A stretch of 64,000 nucleotides of DNA from CAWDMC01 sp963803295 (GTDB taxonomy: Bacteria > Acidobacteriota > Terriglobia > UBA7540). The position numbers and the translations under genes are program-made. The notes beneath the pieces were generated by a model. That model was not told the origin of the DNA, made no database searches, and was given only the letters and a program-made list of their open reading frames with translations. The stretch is from the NCBI GenBank assembly GCA_963803295.1, contig CAWDMC010000013.1, positions 62,001 through 126,000 of the forward strand, given 5' to 3'. Shown here in pieces: positions 10,160 through 19,152 of the stretch (position 1 is its first letter; each line of letters starts with the position of its first letter).

Positions 10160-10804
10160 TGGGCTGCCTCCAGTGTTTTTCGCAGTCAATTTCCGCTGTT
10201 GACTCGCGGGACTTGTTCCAGCACGGTACCAGGCCATTTTGCAGACGTACGTTTTCTCATGTCGACGGACGGCCGATGCGAAACTCCCGAGCCTTCCATC
10301 GTTCTCACTTCACTTCTATCGGCTGTCTGCGGCGCGACTTCATCCGGTGATCGCTGTATACTGAATGTAAAATAGCTGTACGGTTACACTGCCAAGGATT
10401 CAAATCATGGTGACGCGGTTCGCTGTAGCGGCACTTTTCGCGGCGCCGCCGTCTCGACTGAAGTCGTGTCTCTTCGAGATGGCATGGCCATTCCTTCGCG
10501 TCGCTCGGGACAGGCTGGCCGTGTCGGGCGAAAGTCAGAAAATCCAATCCGAACCGGGCTTAGCGCTAACAACTCATTCGGACCGCCAGGCATAGTTGGG
10601 CGATAGATCCGCCAGAAGGGGCTTGCGGTCCCACACAGGCCTGGAGGAAGCTAAGCAACAGCGGAGCCTGTCATGGTTATCGGCGAGGAATGATTTGACT
10701 TTAGGGGCGGCCGGCAAAGGGAATGTATCCCTGGCGAAGCGCGGGTTGAATCACCCTGGTGGGGCAGTGCCGCGACGGAACCCGCCGCGGCACTTTCCGT
10801 GAAA
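10160..10804. other. Intergenic region with one GC-rich hairpin
   Basis: No convincing gene was found in these 645 bases. Near its left end on the + strand it holds a nine-base-pair inverted repeat (AGTGCCGCG and CGCGGCACT) at 10766-10794, just beyond the stop of the minus-strand beta-barrel gene that follows. It has no clear T-tract on the transcribed strand, so it may be a weak terminator or mRNA-stabilising hairpin. Confidence 0.4.
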
Positions 10805-12202
10805 CTAGAACTTGTAACTGATTGAGGCGTAGGGATAGGAGTTGCCAGAGCCTTTGGGAGCGTTCTCCTTCAGGAATCTTCCCCAGAAGAGATGGGTGTA
10901 GCCGGCGCCCAGGGTAACACGGGGTGACAGCTTGTACGTCGCATACAGGTCAGCGGTGTGCCCGACATCCGTGTGCAGCGCTCCGCCTGCGGGAGCTTTC
11001 ACTACCAGAACTCCCGGGCCGTTGTAGAGCCCATCGTGGGCGTTCGCCAAGCCCAGCCAATGGCAGTCAAGGGATACCGTGGCCTTGCGGGTTGGATTAA
11101 GCTGGACGCCGCCGCGAACGTGCCGGATGTTCCGCCACGCAAACAAATCCGCGTTGGTGAACATGTTATGCGCCGGCCATCCGTAAACCTGGTCGAAGGT
11201 GGAGGTTCTCCCTGATTTACCGCTGTCTCCAGAGGCGTAGGCGTACTCGGCCGAAAAGCGCGGTCTCCAGGTGGTGTAGGGAAGCGAGTATCCGCCGGTC
11301 CAGTCGCCCGCCCACGAGGAAATATCATCCTTCACAGAGCGCCCAAACTGCCGGGCCATTTCCACCTCATAGTCGAATCCTGCGGGAAGCTTACCGATCC
11401 AGCGGCCGCCAGTCGTCAAGATCCTCGCGTGGCCGACTGCGCCTTCTTTGTCCTTGATGCCCGGCATCGTTTTCCAAAAAAAGTACGGCTCGATGGTTGC
11501 CTTAGGCACCAGCGTGGTCAGCGTGCCGTAGCCTGCGTAGAGGTTTTTGCCGGCCGCGTGGGTATCAAAACGAGTGGGATTGATCACGACAGGTGAAACG
11601 GCCATGAAGTCGAATGATCTTCCGCTCGGTCCCACGGTCAAGCGCGCGCCATCGTAGGTGCGCGTCACATTACCCCAGTCACCGCTCCACAGAAGTCGTC
11701 CAGCGCCGAAGTTCAAGTCCTGCCGGCCTGACCTTAACCTGACCCAGCCCTTTTCTGCGTTTCCTACATCAACGTAGGCTTCCCGCAAATCGAAGAAGTT
11801 TTTTACCGAGCCATCGGCGCGCGCAGGGTCAATGCCGAAGGCGTGCGAGTCCTGCCCTTGCACGAAGGCGTGAAACCAAGCGGTCGGCCTTAAGTCGACC
11901 CCAAGGCGAAAACGGGTGAGTGTGTAGGTGTCGTCTTTGCCTGCCTTGAACCCGATGGAAGTCTTGGCCTCCTCCCGGGTGCGGATCTCTCCGCTGAACC
12001 GGATCCACGAAGGAAGCTCCCGATTGGCGAAGGCGGCCGGCAATCCTCCTTCTGAGGCTGCGTTGCCACGGGGTTGTGCGCCTGGATTGGGAGCCTGAGC
12101 TTTCAGGTGTGCACCCGAAATCATGATGAGCACCCCCGCCATCAGAAAGGTCACCGACTTCGATCTGCGCCGTTTGCTTGCGTTGCTAAGACCTGTGTTC
12201 AT
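10805..12202 (-). CDS. Alginate-export-family outer-membrane beta-barrel protein
   Basis: A 465-residue outer-membrane barrel. An N-terminal signal peptide (TFLMAGVLIMISGAHLKAQA) is followed by PSWIRFSGEIRTREEAKT, the hallmark opening of the alginate-export (PF13372-type) family, and by YTLTRFRLGVDLRPTAWFHAFVQGQDS. The protein ends in an aromatic-rich strand (NSYPYASISYKF). Members act in passage of acidic polysaccharides or other solutes; a specific substrate cannot be assigned. It stands alone, preceded by a 283-base gap and followed by a hairpin. The frame is intact over its whole length. Confidence 0.82.
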   Translation of the reverse strand: MNTGLSNASKRRRSKSVTFLMAGVLIMISGAHLKAQAPNPGAQPRGNAASEGGLPAAFANRELPSWIRFSGEIRTREEAKTSIGFKAGKDDTYTLTRFRLGVDLRPTAWFHAFVQGQDSHAFGIDPARADGSVKNFFDLREAYVDVGNAEKGWVRLRSGRQDLNFGAGRLLWSGDWGNVTRTYDGARLTVGPSGRSFDFMAVSPVVINPTRFDTHAAGKNLYAGYGTLTTLVPKATIEPYFFWKTMPGIKDKEGAVGHARILTTGGRWIGKLPAGFDYEVEMARQFGRSVKDDISSWAGDWTGGYSLPYTTWRPRFSAEYAYASGDSGKSGRTSTFDQVYGWPAHNMFTNADLFAWRNIRHVRGGVQLNPTRKATVSLDCHWLGLANAHDGLYNGPGVLVVKAPAGGALHTDVGHTADLYATYKLSPRVTLGAGYTHLFWGRFLKENAPKGSGNSYPYASISYKF

Positions 12203-12485
12203 TCCTTTTCCTCCCGCCGACGAATCGACCGCGGCTCCTGACGGAACGCGCCAGACAACATGCGCGGCTCGTTGAATCTGTCGTCAGAAGGAAAGGGAAA
12301 CTTGAGGAATTATTAGGCTAGTACACTAAGCTAGATATTAAAAGAGGATGAGAAAGGGGGGCCCCGGCGGGAGGTGACGCGGTTGTAAGCCCGCCGGGGT
12401 GTGGGCAGCTGAAAATGTGCACTGCTTCTGAGGATATTCCGGGACTCGATCGTGGACGGCCCGGACCTGCTCAGACGGAATATCA

Positions 12486-14105
12486 TTAGTACTTGAACTG
12501 GCTCACCAGCTCTTGCAACTCCGCGGCCATATGAGCGAGTTGGCCTGCCGCGGTCTGCGTGTCGGAGGCGCCGCTGGTCGTATTCTTGGCGCCGTCCGCT
12601 GCCGCGACGAGGTTCTCCAACACCTGCGAACTGCCGTGCGCGGCCTCCGCCACATTGCGGGAGATCTCGTTTGTGGTCGCGCTTTGTTCCTCAACCGCGC
12701 TGGCGATGGTGTTGGCGATGTCATTCACCTGGGCAATGACCGAGGTGATCTCAGCAATGGCTCCCACGGCTCCTTTGGTATCGCCCTGAATGGCTTCGAT
12801 CTTTCTCGTGATATCCTCGCTCGCCTTCGCCGTTTCTGCGGCCAGTTCCTTCACTTCATTGGCTACCACCGCAAATCCCTTGCCGGCTTCCCCCGCCCGC
12901 GCCGCTTCGATGGTGGCGTTCAAAGCCAGGAGGTTAGTCTGCTGGGCGATGGAGGTGATTACCTTAATTACCTGGCCAATCTCGGTGCTTGCCTGTCCCA
13001 GTTTGGCGACGGTAACGGTGGTGTTTTCAGCGGTCTTGACGGCCGTGGTTGCCACCTTGGCGGCATCGTTGGCGTTCTTGGCGATCTCTTTGATTGAGGA
13101 AGTCATCTCTTCGGTGGCCACGGCTACACTCCGGAAGCTCTCGTTGCGGCGTTCGGCCGCTGCCGATATCGCCTCAACCCGCGCCGAGGTCTCCTTGGCA
13201 TTTGAGCTCATTTGATGACTGACGGCGCTCAGCTCTTCGGAGGAGTTGGCCAGAGCGTGACTATTTTGCCCGATGCTGTTGATAGCGATCCCTATCTTCT
13301 CCAGTGTCTGGTTGAGGGCTTCGCCCATCTGCCCCACTTCGTCTCCGGTGGTTACGGTGACGCGTCTGCTAAAATCGCCGGCCGCCACGTCGGTTAGCAC
13401 TTCGACTACTTCCTTCGCCGGAGTGACGATCCTGCGCGCTATCTTGTATCCGAGCAGCAGAGAGAGTCCGGCAATGAAGATCAACACGATCACGGTTGTT
13501 CGCCGCGCCGCGGAATAGGATGCCTCGGACGCGACCAGTTCCTGCTCGGCATTTTTCGTCTTGCTCTTGGCGAACCGTTCCAGCGCCGCACTGGCCGCCG
13601 CACCCCGTGGAGCGCATTCCTTGCTCCCAAAGACGTTGGCCTCCTTTTTCTTGCCAGCCCGGCTTAGCTCAATCACTTTCAGGTTCATGCGCTGGTATCC
13701 ACCCCATTTCGCGGTGGCGTCTTCCAAGTAAGTTCTCTCTTCCGGGGTAAGCCGGGTCTTTCCGATGGCGGCAAGGGCCTCTTCCGCTTTGCCGTTCATG
13801 GCCACCATCTCGGTTTCGAACTGCTGCATTAGGGCGGGATCGCTGATCGTAAAGTGCCTCACCACCCGAAGGCGGTACTCCATCATGGCGGTGCGAGCCA
13901 TCCACAATTGAACCTCGGGCCGCGTCTGGTTTTTCTGTATATCCGCAAACCCGTCTTCGAGCGATGCCATGTTCAGGACACAGTAGGTCCCGAGAACCAC
14001 AGTTAAGCTGGTGACCGTGAGGAAGGCGAACAGCAACTTGGTCATAATCTTCCAGTTGGCCATCAATTTGGTTTTCGCCTTTCGTGGGGCTTGCTCTGCA
14101 TTCAT
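12486..14105 (-). CDS. Methyl-accepting chemotaxis protein with 4HB-type sensor
   Basis: Second chemoreceptor of the window, 539 residues. TM1 lies at about residues 22-44, followed by a periplasmic four-helix-bundle domain (SLEDGFADIQKNQTRPEVQLW onward), TM2 (TTVIVLIFIAGLSLLLGYKI), HAMP (VLTDVAAGDFSRRV) and a signalling domain with the conserved tip region LLALNATIEAARAGE. Its cytoplasmic half is nearly the same as that of the receptor at 4985-6634, so both are likely to join the same array with the CheA at 1789-4893. Ribosome-binding site GAGAGGAGAG supports the start at 14105. It is separated from the other chemotaxis genes by three outer-membrane genes in the same orientation. Confidence 0.95.
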   Translation of the reverse strand: MNAEQAPRKAKTKLMANWKIMTKLLFAFLTVTSLTVVLGTYCVLNMASLEDGFADIQKNQTRPEVQLWMARTAMMEYRLRVVRHFTISDPALMQQFETEMVAMNGKAEEALAAIGKTRLTPEERTYLEDATAKWGGYQRMNLKVIELSRAGKKKEANVFGSKECAPRGAAASAALERFAKSKTKNAEQELVASEASYSAARRTTVIVLIFIAGLSLLLGYKIARRIVTPAKEVVEVLTDVAAGDFSRRVTVTTGDEVGQMGEALNQTLEKIGIAINSIGQNSHALANSSEELSAVSHQMSSNAKETSARVEAISAAAERRNESFRSVAVATEEMTSSIKEIAKNANDAAKVATTAVKTAENTTVTVAKLGQASTEIGQVIKVITSIAQQTNLLALNATIEAARAGEAGKGFAVVANEVKELAAETAKASEDITRKIEAIQGDTKGAVGAIAEITSVIAQVNDIANTIASAVEEQSATTNEISRNVAEAAHGSSQVLENLVAAADGAKNTTSGASDTQTAAGQLAHMAAELQELVSQFKY

Positions 14106-14424
14106 TCAACTCTCCTCTCGGGTGCTCGATCCCCTACGGGTCGACTCGCCACCGGCCAGTCGCTTCAGTCGCGTCTTGCCATTTCTCTATCGGCACGCAT
14201 TCCGGCATGCTTTAGAGCAAACACGGGAGGCCGTGCCACAGCGAGTCGCGCCTGGGCTGGCGCACCCGTCTTCGTCGCTGGATTCTGGCGTTGATTAGCG
14301 CCCAAGACAGTGAATCGCATGGTGTGTCTGCGGGAGTGCGTTTATCGTGCGATGCACGGAGCGCGCGACTAATTCGGACCGCGATCGAGTACGTCGAACT
14401 TAAAATGCGATGGAACACACCGAA
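14106..14424. other. Intergenic region, no gene recognised
   Basis: About 320 bases between the chemoreceptor start and the recombinase relic. I see no supported gene. The promoter of the receptor should lie here but no clear sigma-70 or sigma-54 element stands out. Confidence 0.3.
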
Positions 14425-14640
14425 CCGGAACTGAGAGGGACCTAGCGGTCACGCCCACCTTTGCCGGGCTGAATCTGGATGAGCATAGACTGGCTACCGA
14501 TATCCTTGACTTGCAGGTGGGCGCAGTTCGCAATTCCGCATGCCGATGGAGTAGCGGACCATGAGGAGGGTGCGGTCCAGCAGGTTGCGCGCCGAATCGA
14601 TGGCGACTGGCCAAGCAGCCTCACTCAGGGTCTCGACGTT
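14425..14640 (-). pseudogene. Relic of XerC-type tyrosine recombinase
   Basis: Fragments in two minus-strand frames match the middle of the recombinase at 25671: AIDSARNLLDRTLLMVRYSIGMRN in one frame and LQVKDIGSQSMLIQIQPGKGGRDR in the next. A TAG then replaces the tyrosine codon seen at the same place in the other copy, and VPLS follows. Both ends of the gene are missing. It is therefore a decayed second copy of the IS91-associated recombinase, showing that this element family has inserted more than once nearby. It lies against the 3' end of the LigD-like gene. Confidence 0.75.
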
Positions 14641-14662
14641 GTGACGCCTGAGTTTGAAGGCC

Positions 14663-15582
14663 CTACAACTTCTCAACGAGCCCAATGGCCTGCTTGAGCG
14701 ACTGCCGGTTCTTGAAGAAGTCCTGCCAAGGGTCGGTTCGTGCGAGCCTCTGCTGGAAGTTTCCGAGATTGAAATCGGACGGGACCAACTCGGGTCTCAC
14801 TTCTGACCACTCGAGTGGGGCTGACACAGGTGCTTTCGGGCGTACTCGAACGCAATGGGGCGCGACGACCGTCTGACCGAAGCCGTTGCGAAAGGGATCG
14901 AGATACACCCGTCCCCGGCGCGCTACGATGGAATGCTCAACCGTGAGTTCTTTCGGGTGTGCTGCGGCCACGCGCCCCACAAAGGATTTGGCAAAGGCTA
15001 GCACATCGTCTGCATCGGGTCCGGACCGGATCGGCACCAGACGTGCATTCCCCGCCCGCCCGAGGTCTTGGCGAACGAGACAAGTTTTAACTGTCCCAGG
15101 CCCTCCTTCACATAAAGTGCGGCGCGAGCCGAATCGGCGAATTCGCCTGATTCCGGGTCAAGGTCAAAGCAAACCCAATCCGGCTTCCGAGGCGATCTGG
15201 CACGGCCCGCCATCACGTGCACGGCCACACACCCAAGATTGACAAGAGCCAGTTGCGTGGCGAGTGAGCCGCCCACTACGTAATTTGTCGATTTCCCGCC
15301 GGTCGCGTGCGCGATCTGCTTCGCCGGTGTGCCCGGCGGCATTCCCTTGGGCTTCTCCTTCTGAAAGAAACAGTCACCACGGACTCCATCCGGACAGCGC
15401 TCGAGCGACAGTACGCGATCCCTGAGGTAAGGCGCCAGCGCCGGGAAGATGGCCTGGTAGAAGTTGACGACATCGAGCTTGGTGTAGCCTTCGTCGGGCC
15501 AGAAGACTTTGTCGGGATGCGATATGGTGATGGGTAGTTTCTTCACACCTGGCCGGCTTCCTGCTTCGTCAATCTGTGTCAT
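14663..15582 (-). CDS. LigD-type DNA polymerase/primase domain protein, frameshifted
   Basis: Polymerase domain protein of the LigD family, which fills gaps and adds nucleotides in bacterial non-homologous end joining. The N-terminal 190 residues contain ITISHPDKVFWPDEGYTK, RDRVLSLERCPDGV, and the catalytic FDLDPESG with its Asp pair, then KTSGGRGMHV. At about 15030 the frame shifts: the expected VPIRSGPDADDVLAFAKSF continues in another frame down to 14663. One base missing in GTCTGG explains the break. The restored length of about 305 residues is normal for a stand-alone polymerase domain. No Ku or ligase gene is seen nearby. The start at 15582 was chosen as the first ATG before the conserved block. 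Confidence 0.82.
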
Positions 15583-15940
15583 CGAGCCTCCGGCAGATAT
15601 GTCAGTTGGTCCCGGCGAAACCGAATTCGCCTGTTCCGCCGAAGCACCTTTGTGCTTGCATTGTGTTGGATGATAATGACCCAGCCGTGGAGTCCTCGGA
15701 GAGCTGGCGGCCGGGGAATCTTCTGACCGGCAAGGCCGGGTCTTTTTCGGATATGACTTTGGGTTGTGGGTGGTCAGCTTCCAATTGACCGGTGACTCAA
15801 CCGAAATCGGAAAGACGTTGGCAACCCGCGTGCGGGCTTAATAGGGATATCGGAATAATGTTGAATGCATGAAACCAATCGGCGCAGCGCAACATCAGGT
15901 ATGGCGGAAGATCTTTTTAAAGTCCAGGAAAGGATTCCCC
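15583..15940. other. Divergent intergenic region
   Basis: This 358-base gap lies between the divergently read LigD-like and aldo/keto reductase genes and should hold both promoters. A GACCGGC/GCCGGGTC hairpin followed by five T lies at 15724-15746 on the + strand, but there is no + strand gene upstream to be terminated. No gene is supported. Confidence 0.3.
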
Positions 15941-16975
15941 ATGCGATATCGGCTTTTGGGCAACAGCGGTCTTCGAGTTTCGGAAGCCGCGCTCGGCACC
16001 ATGACCTTCGGCGAAGAATGGGGCTGGGGCACGGCGAAAGACGAATCCCGCAAAGTTTATGAGGCCTTCCGCGAAGCGGGCGGCAACTTCATCGACACCG
16101 CCAATATCTACACCAACGGCAGCAGCGAAACCTTTCTTGGTGAATTCATGAAGGGTCACCGCGAAAGCGTTGTTCTAGCCACGAAATACAGTAACGCCCT
16201 TCCCGGCAAGGACCCCAATGCTGCCGGCAACCACCGCAAAAGCATGGTCCAAGCGGTCGAAGCCAGCCTCAAGCGCCTGCAAAGCGGCTACATCGACCTC
16301 TACTGGGTCCACATCTGGGACGGACTCACGCCCGTCGAAGAGGTCATGCGCGCGCTCGACGACCTCGTCCGCCAGGGCAAAGTGCTCTCCGTCGGCATCT
16401 CCGATGCCCCCGCCTGGTGGGTCGCCCAAGCCAACACGCTCGCTCACCTTCGCGGATGGTCGCCTTTTGTAGGCTTGCAAGTCGAGTACAGCCTCATCGA
16501 GCGCACCCCCGAGCGCGAGCTGATGCCCATGGCCCAGGCGCTGAACCTCGGCTTTACCGCATGGTCGCCGCTCGCTGGCGGCGTGCTCACAGGCAAATAC
16601 CACGGCCACGGCTCCTCCGAACAGGCCAGGCTGAACAGTGACATGCTGAAGGATTTTCGTCCCGAGCAGCAGCGTGCCGATCGTGTCGTCGCCGCCGTCA
16701 AACAGGTTTCCGATCAGGTCGGCCGCAGCATGGCCCAAGTAGCCTTGGCCTGGCTTCGCTACCGCACGGTTCCGGTCATCCCGATTCTCGGCGCCCGCAA
16801 GCTCACTCAATTGCAGGATAATCTCGCCAGCTTCGACTTGGCACTCTCGTCCGACCAGGTCAAAATTCTCGATGACGCCAGCCACATCGACCTGGGCTTC
16901 CCCCAGGAGCTATACGCGAAAGAGTTTCCCCGTGGCCTTCGCTATGGCGGCATGCGTGACCAAATTCTCGTCTGA
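15941..16975 (+). CDS. Aldo/keto reductase
   Basis: NAD(P)H-dependent oxidoreductase of the aldo/keto reductase superfamily, 344 residues, cytoplasmic. The catalytic tetrad is visible: Asp and Tyr in NFIDTANIYTNGSSE, Lys in VVLATKYS, and His in YWVHIWD. The cofactor-binding C-terminal segment IPILGARKLTQLQDNLAS is present. The start at 15941 (MRYRLLGNSGLRVSEAALGT) gives the usual family N-terminus and is preceded by AGGAAAGG; the longer upstream reading has no support. It is followed directly by a clear terminator, so it is probably transcribed alone. The natural substrate, sugar or other carbonyl, cannot be told from sequence. Confidence 0.93.
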   Translation: MRYRLLGNSGLRVSEAALGTMTFGEEWGWGTAKDESRKVYEAFREAGGNFIDTANIYTNGSSETFLGEFMKGHRESVVLATKYSNALPGKDPNAAGNHRKSMVQAVEASLKRLQSGYIDLYWVHIWDGLTPVEEVMRALDDLVRQGKVLSVGISDAPAWWVAQANTLAHLRGWSPFVGLQVEYSLIERTPERELMPMAQALNLGFTAWSPLAGGVLTGKYHGHGSSEQARLNSDMLKDFRPEQQRADRVVAAVKQVSDQVGRSMAQVALAWLRYRTVPVIPILGARKLTQLQDNLASFDLALSSDQVKILDDASHIDLGFPQELYAKEFPRGLRYGGMRDQILV

Positions 16976-16989
16976 TTCTCCGTTGGAGT

Positions 16990-17022
16990 CCGGCGGCCTC
17001 CTTGCCGCCGGTTTTCCTTTTT
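16990..17022 (+). terminator. Rho-independent terminator of aldo/keto reductase gene
   Basis: A perfect eight-base-pair stem (CCGGCGGC and GCCGCCGG) is followed by a T-rich run (TTTTCCTTTTT), 15 bases after the stop codon of the reductase gene. Confidence 0.8.
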
Positions 17023-17103
17023 GTACCGGCCAGTTCTTAGACCGGTTCTTTCTCTCGTCCCTTTGCTTCTCCTCAAAGAGGTGCTCACCCACATATCTGC
17101 CAG

Positions 17104-18654
17104 TCAATCAACCGTGATACCGGCCTCGGCAAATGCCAGCTTGTAGGTTGAATAGACCGTGATGCTCATTGCCGGCAGCTTGTCCGTGATCGCGGGCCTC
17201 GCCTCGGAAAGCTCGAAGCTCTCCAGTGGGTCCAGCCGGAAATCAGGCTTCTCCAAAGACGCCTCGGTTACTTGGTACTTGTACAAGGTTCTGGCACCTT
17301 TGAGGTTAACCAACGTCATCGTGACGTTTTCGTCGGCATTCGACTTGTTCAGAACATCCATGGTGAGATTTCCCCTCGGGCTGCGGAGGGCAGCCGCGAC
17401 CAGGTCACTAGTGCTCGTCTGGGTTTCGAGGACACTGGAATGCTTGGCGATGAAACGAGTCAGTATTCCGAAGGAGAAGTAAGGGACCGGTTCGGGCACG
17501 ACATGCTTAAAATACTCCCAGCTGTTGGTGTCAAAGGTGCGCACGAGCTGCCATTGTCCGTCGAGATCGCCCCGATTGACGTAGCTCCAACGGTTGAATC
17601 CGTCGACTCCAATGTTCATTCCTTGCAGCACCTTTTCGGCGTTGGTCAGTTGATTGGGATAATTCTTCGGTGATGGCGTGGTGCGATCGGTAAAAGGATC
17701 GTTGCCTGTCCAAGTGCCAAATTCCGATTGAAAGAACGGAATGCCTCGCGTCCGCGCCCGGTCGACCCAAAGTCTCTGCAGGTTGGTGTCGGGGAAGTAC
17801 CCGTAATTATGAGCGTCGAAAGCGGCAATCACTTTGTCGCTAAAGTCGAATTCCGGCGTGTTCTGGCCCATAGAGCTCCAGTCGGGCCCCGACAGACCGA
17901 CCGTGATCCCGCGCCGGTCCAGTTCGGCTCGTACGGCGTGCAGCGAGGGCATCAGACTGATGGGCTTGCCGTCCGCCCCCTGCCACCAGCTCCACATGCC
18001 TCCAGGTTCATTGACGATGCACAGCCAGCGAACGCAAGTGTAATGCTTAGTCTTAATCAGGTGCTCCATCAAGGTGGCCAGCCCTTGTGCAAAGTCAGGC
18101 ACCGACTTGGGTGCGCTTTGGAGACGGCCCGCACCCTCGAAGGCGTTCCACTCCACATCAGCCCACATTTGCGTGAAGAAGACATCGACGCTATTCTCCT
18201 GGCAGTAGTCGAGGATGCGGTACAAAGTCTGCATTTGATCATTTTCCCAGTCGAACCTGCCGCGTTCAGGTTCGTACATTCTCATATCGATCTCGACCCG
18301 GACGAAGTCTAAACCAAGCCAACGTGCATGGTTGACGAGGTCGTTCCACGCCTCGGTGTAGGCCACGGGAGGGTTGCCGCCCCAACCGCTGCCGCGAGAA
18401 TTGCGGTTAACTTTTCCCGGAACTAAGTCCCTGTACCAGTACGCTGTCGGTCCCATGGCATGCCAGGACGCTCCCACCCCGCCGGCCATGGTGTGCTTCA
18501 CGGTTGCGGTGTCGACCCGAATCTCGGCCGGCGGTGGAACAGGGCCACTGCCTGCCTGCGCTCTCGCGGTCTGCCCGGAGGTGAGCAAGCAGAGAAGCGA
18601 AACCAGGCCTGTGGCATATCGTAAGACGATGAGCGCGTGATGCTGCCTTCGCAT
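17104..18654 (-). CDS. Secreted clan GH-A-like glycoside hydrolase, family not assigned
   Basis: A 516-residue secreted protein with a signal peptide (TGLVSLLCLLTSGQTARAQA). The middle has the layout of a TIM-barrel glycoside hydrolase of clan GH-A: RVEIDMRMYEPERGRFDW near strands 2-3, a candidate acid/base Glu in WLCIVNEPGG after strand 4, and a candidate nucleophile in FFQSEFGTWTG after strand 7. The C-terminal 120 residues look like a beta-sandwich. The start at 18654 gives a normal signal peptide with AGGA upstream; the longer reading from 18726 would bury it. It lies downstream of a GH31 gene on the same strand, but 500 bases with a hydrolase remnant separate them. Substrate unknown. Confidence 0.75.
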   Translation of the reverse strand: MRRQHHALIVLRYATGLVSLLCLLTSGQTARAQAGSGPVPPPAEIRVDTATVKHTMAGGVGASWHAMGPTAYWYRDLVPGKVNRNSRGSGWGGNPPVAYTEAWNDLVNHARWLGLDFVRVEIDMRMYEPERGRFDWENDQMQTLYRILDYCQENSVDVFFTQMWADVEWNAFEGAGRLQSAPKSVPDFAQGLATLMEHLIKTKHYTCVRWLCIVNEPGGMWSWWQGADGKPISLMPSLHAVRAELDRRGITVGLSGPDWSSMGQNTPEFDFSDKVIAAFDAHNYGYFPDTNLQRLWVDRARTRGIPFFQSEFGTWTGNDPFTDRTTPSPKNYPNQLTNAEKVLQGMNIGVDGFNRWSYVNRGDLDGQWQLVRTFDTNSWEYFKHVVPEPVPYFSFGILTRFIAKHSSVLETQTSTSDLVAAALRSPRGNLTMDVLNKSNADENVTMTLVNLKGARTLYKYQVTEASLEKPDFRLDPLESFELSEARPAITDKLPAMSITVYSTYKLAFAEAGITVD

Positions 18655-18831
18655 GCTGGTTGTCCTTGTAAGTTTGGCGTGATCCACGCCTCGTTCTCCG
18701 ACGGCAACCCTGCCGACCCTTCCCAAAGGCTGCGAGAATACCTATTAAATCGACCAAGAAACCAGCCGGCGCGAACCTTCCGGATTCCAGCTGAGCACGC
18801 GTCCAGCGGTAGCGAACTAAGCCGACGAAGG

Positions 18832-19077
18832 TCAATTGCACTGCGCCGAGAATCGCTGCCGCCCTTTGATTTGGTTCCTTGCGATGGTGCCGTCCTCGAG
18901 CGAGATCAGCAGATAGCCGGCCGCCGGAGTTGTGTCCACCCCCCCCTTGGAACTTCGCCGCCGCCCAGCGCGTGGCTTCAGCCATCTCCGCCGGCGTCGC
19001 GGCCCTGATGCCGCCGCGAGCGTTCCGCCGGTCACCCACAACAATTGGAAGATGAAGATGCGGAGAAAGCTTTTCAT
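18832..19077 (-). pseudogene. N-terminal remnant of a secreted glycoside-hydrolase-like protein
   Basis: ATG at 19077 starts a signal-peptide-like MKSFLRIFIFQLLWVTGGTL. The reading then jumps to another frame for IRAATPAEMAEATRWAAAKFQGG, and back for PAAGYLLISLEDGTIARNQIKG, crossing an eight-base C run near 18940. Such a start resembles secreted hydrolases of the alpha-galactosidase/NPCBM type, but only about 80 residues remain. Either a broken gene or one disturbed by homopolymer errors and then truncated. The assignment is tentative. Confidence 0.4.
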
Positions 19078-19152
19078 GGTGCTGCACCCCTGAGAAGGAA
19101 TTGCAGTTGACCCACAATCCGGATCGGATTTTTCTGGAGCATCGAAGCGCTC

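Noticed and set aside
15724..15746. Terminator-like hairpin with five T on the + strand
   Set aside because: There is no + strand gene upstream, and the stem has a bulge; possibly chance or part of an old gene end.
16175..16885. 236-codon frame opposite the aldo/keto reductase
   Set aside because: Antisense to a well-supported gene, no recognisable domain.
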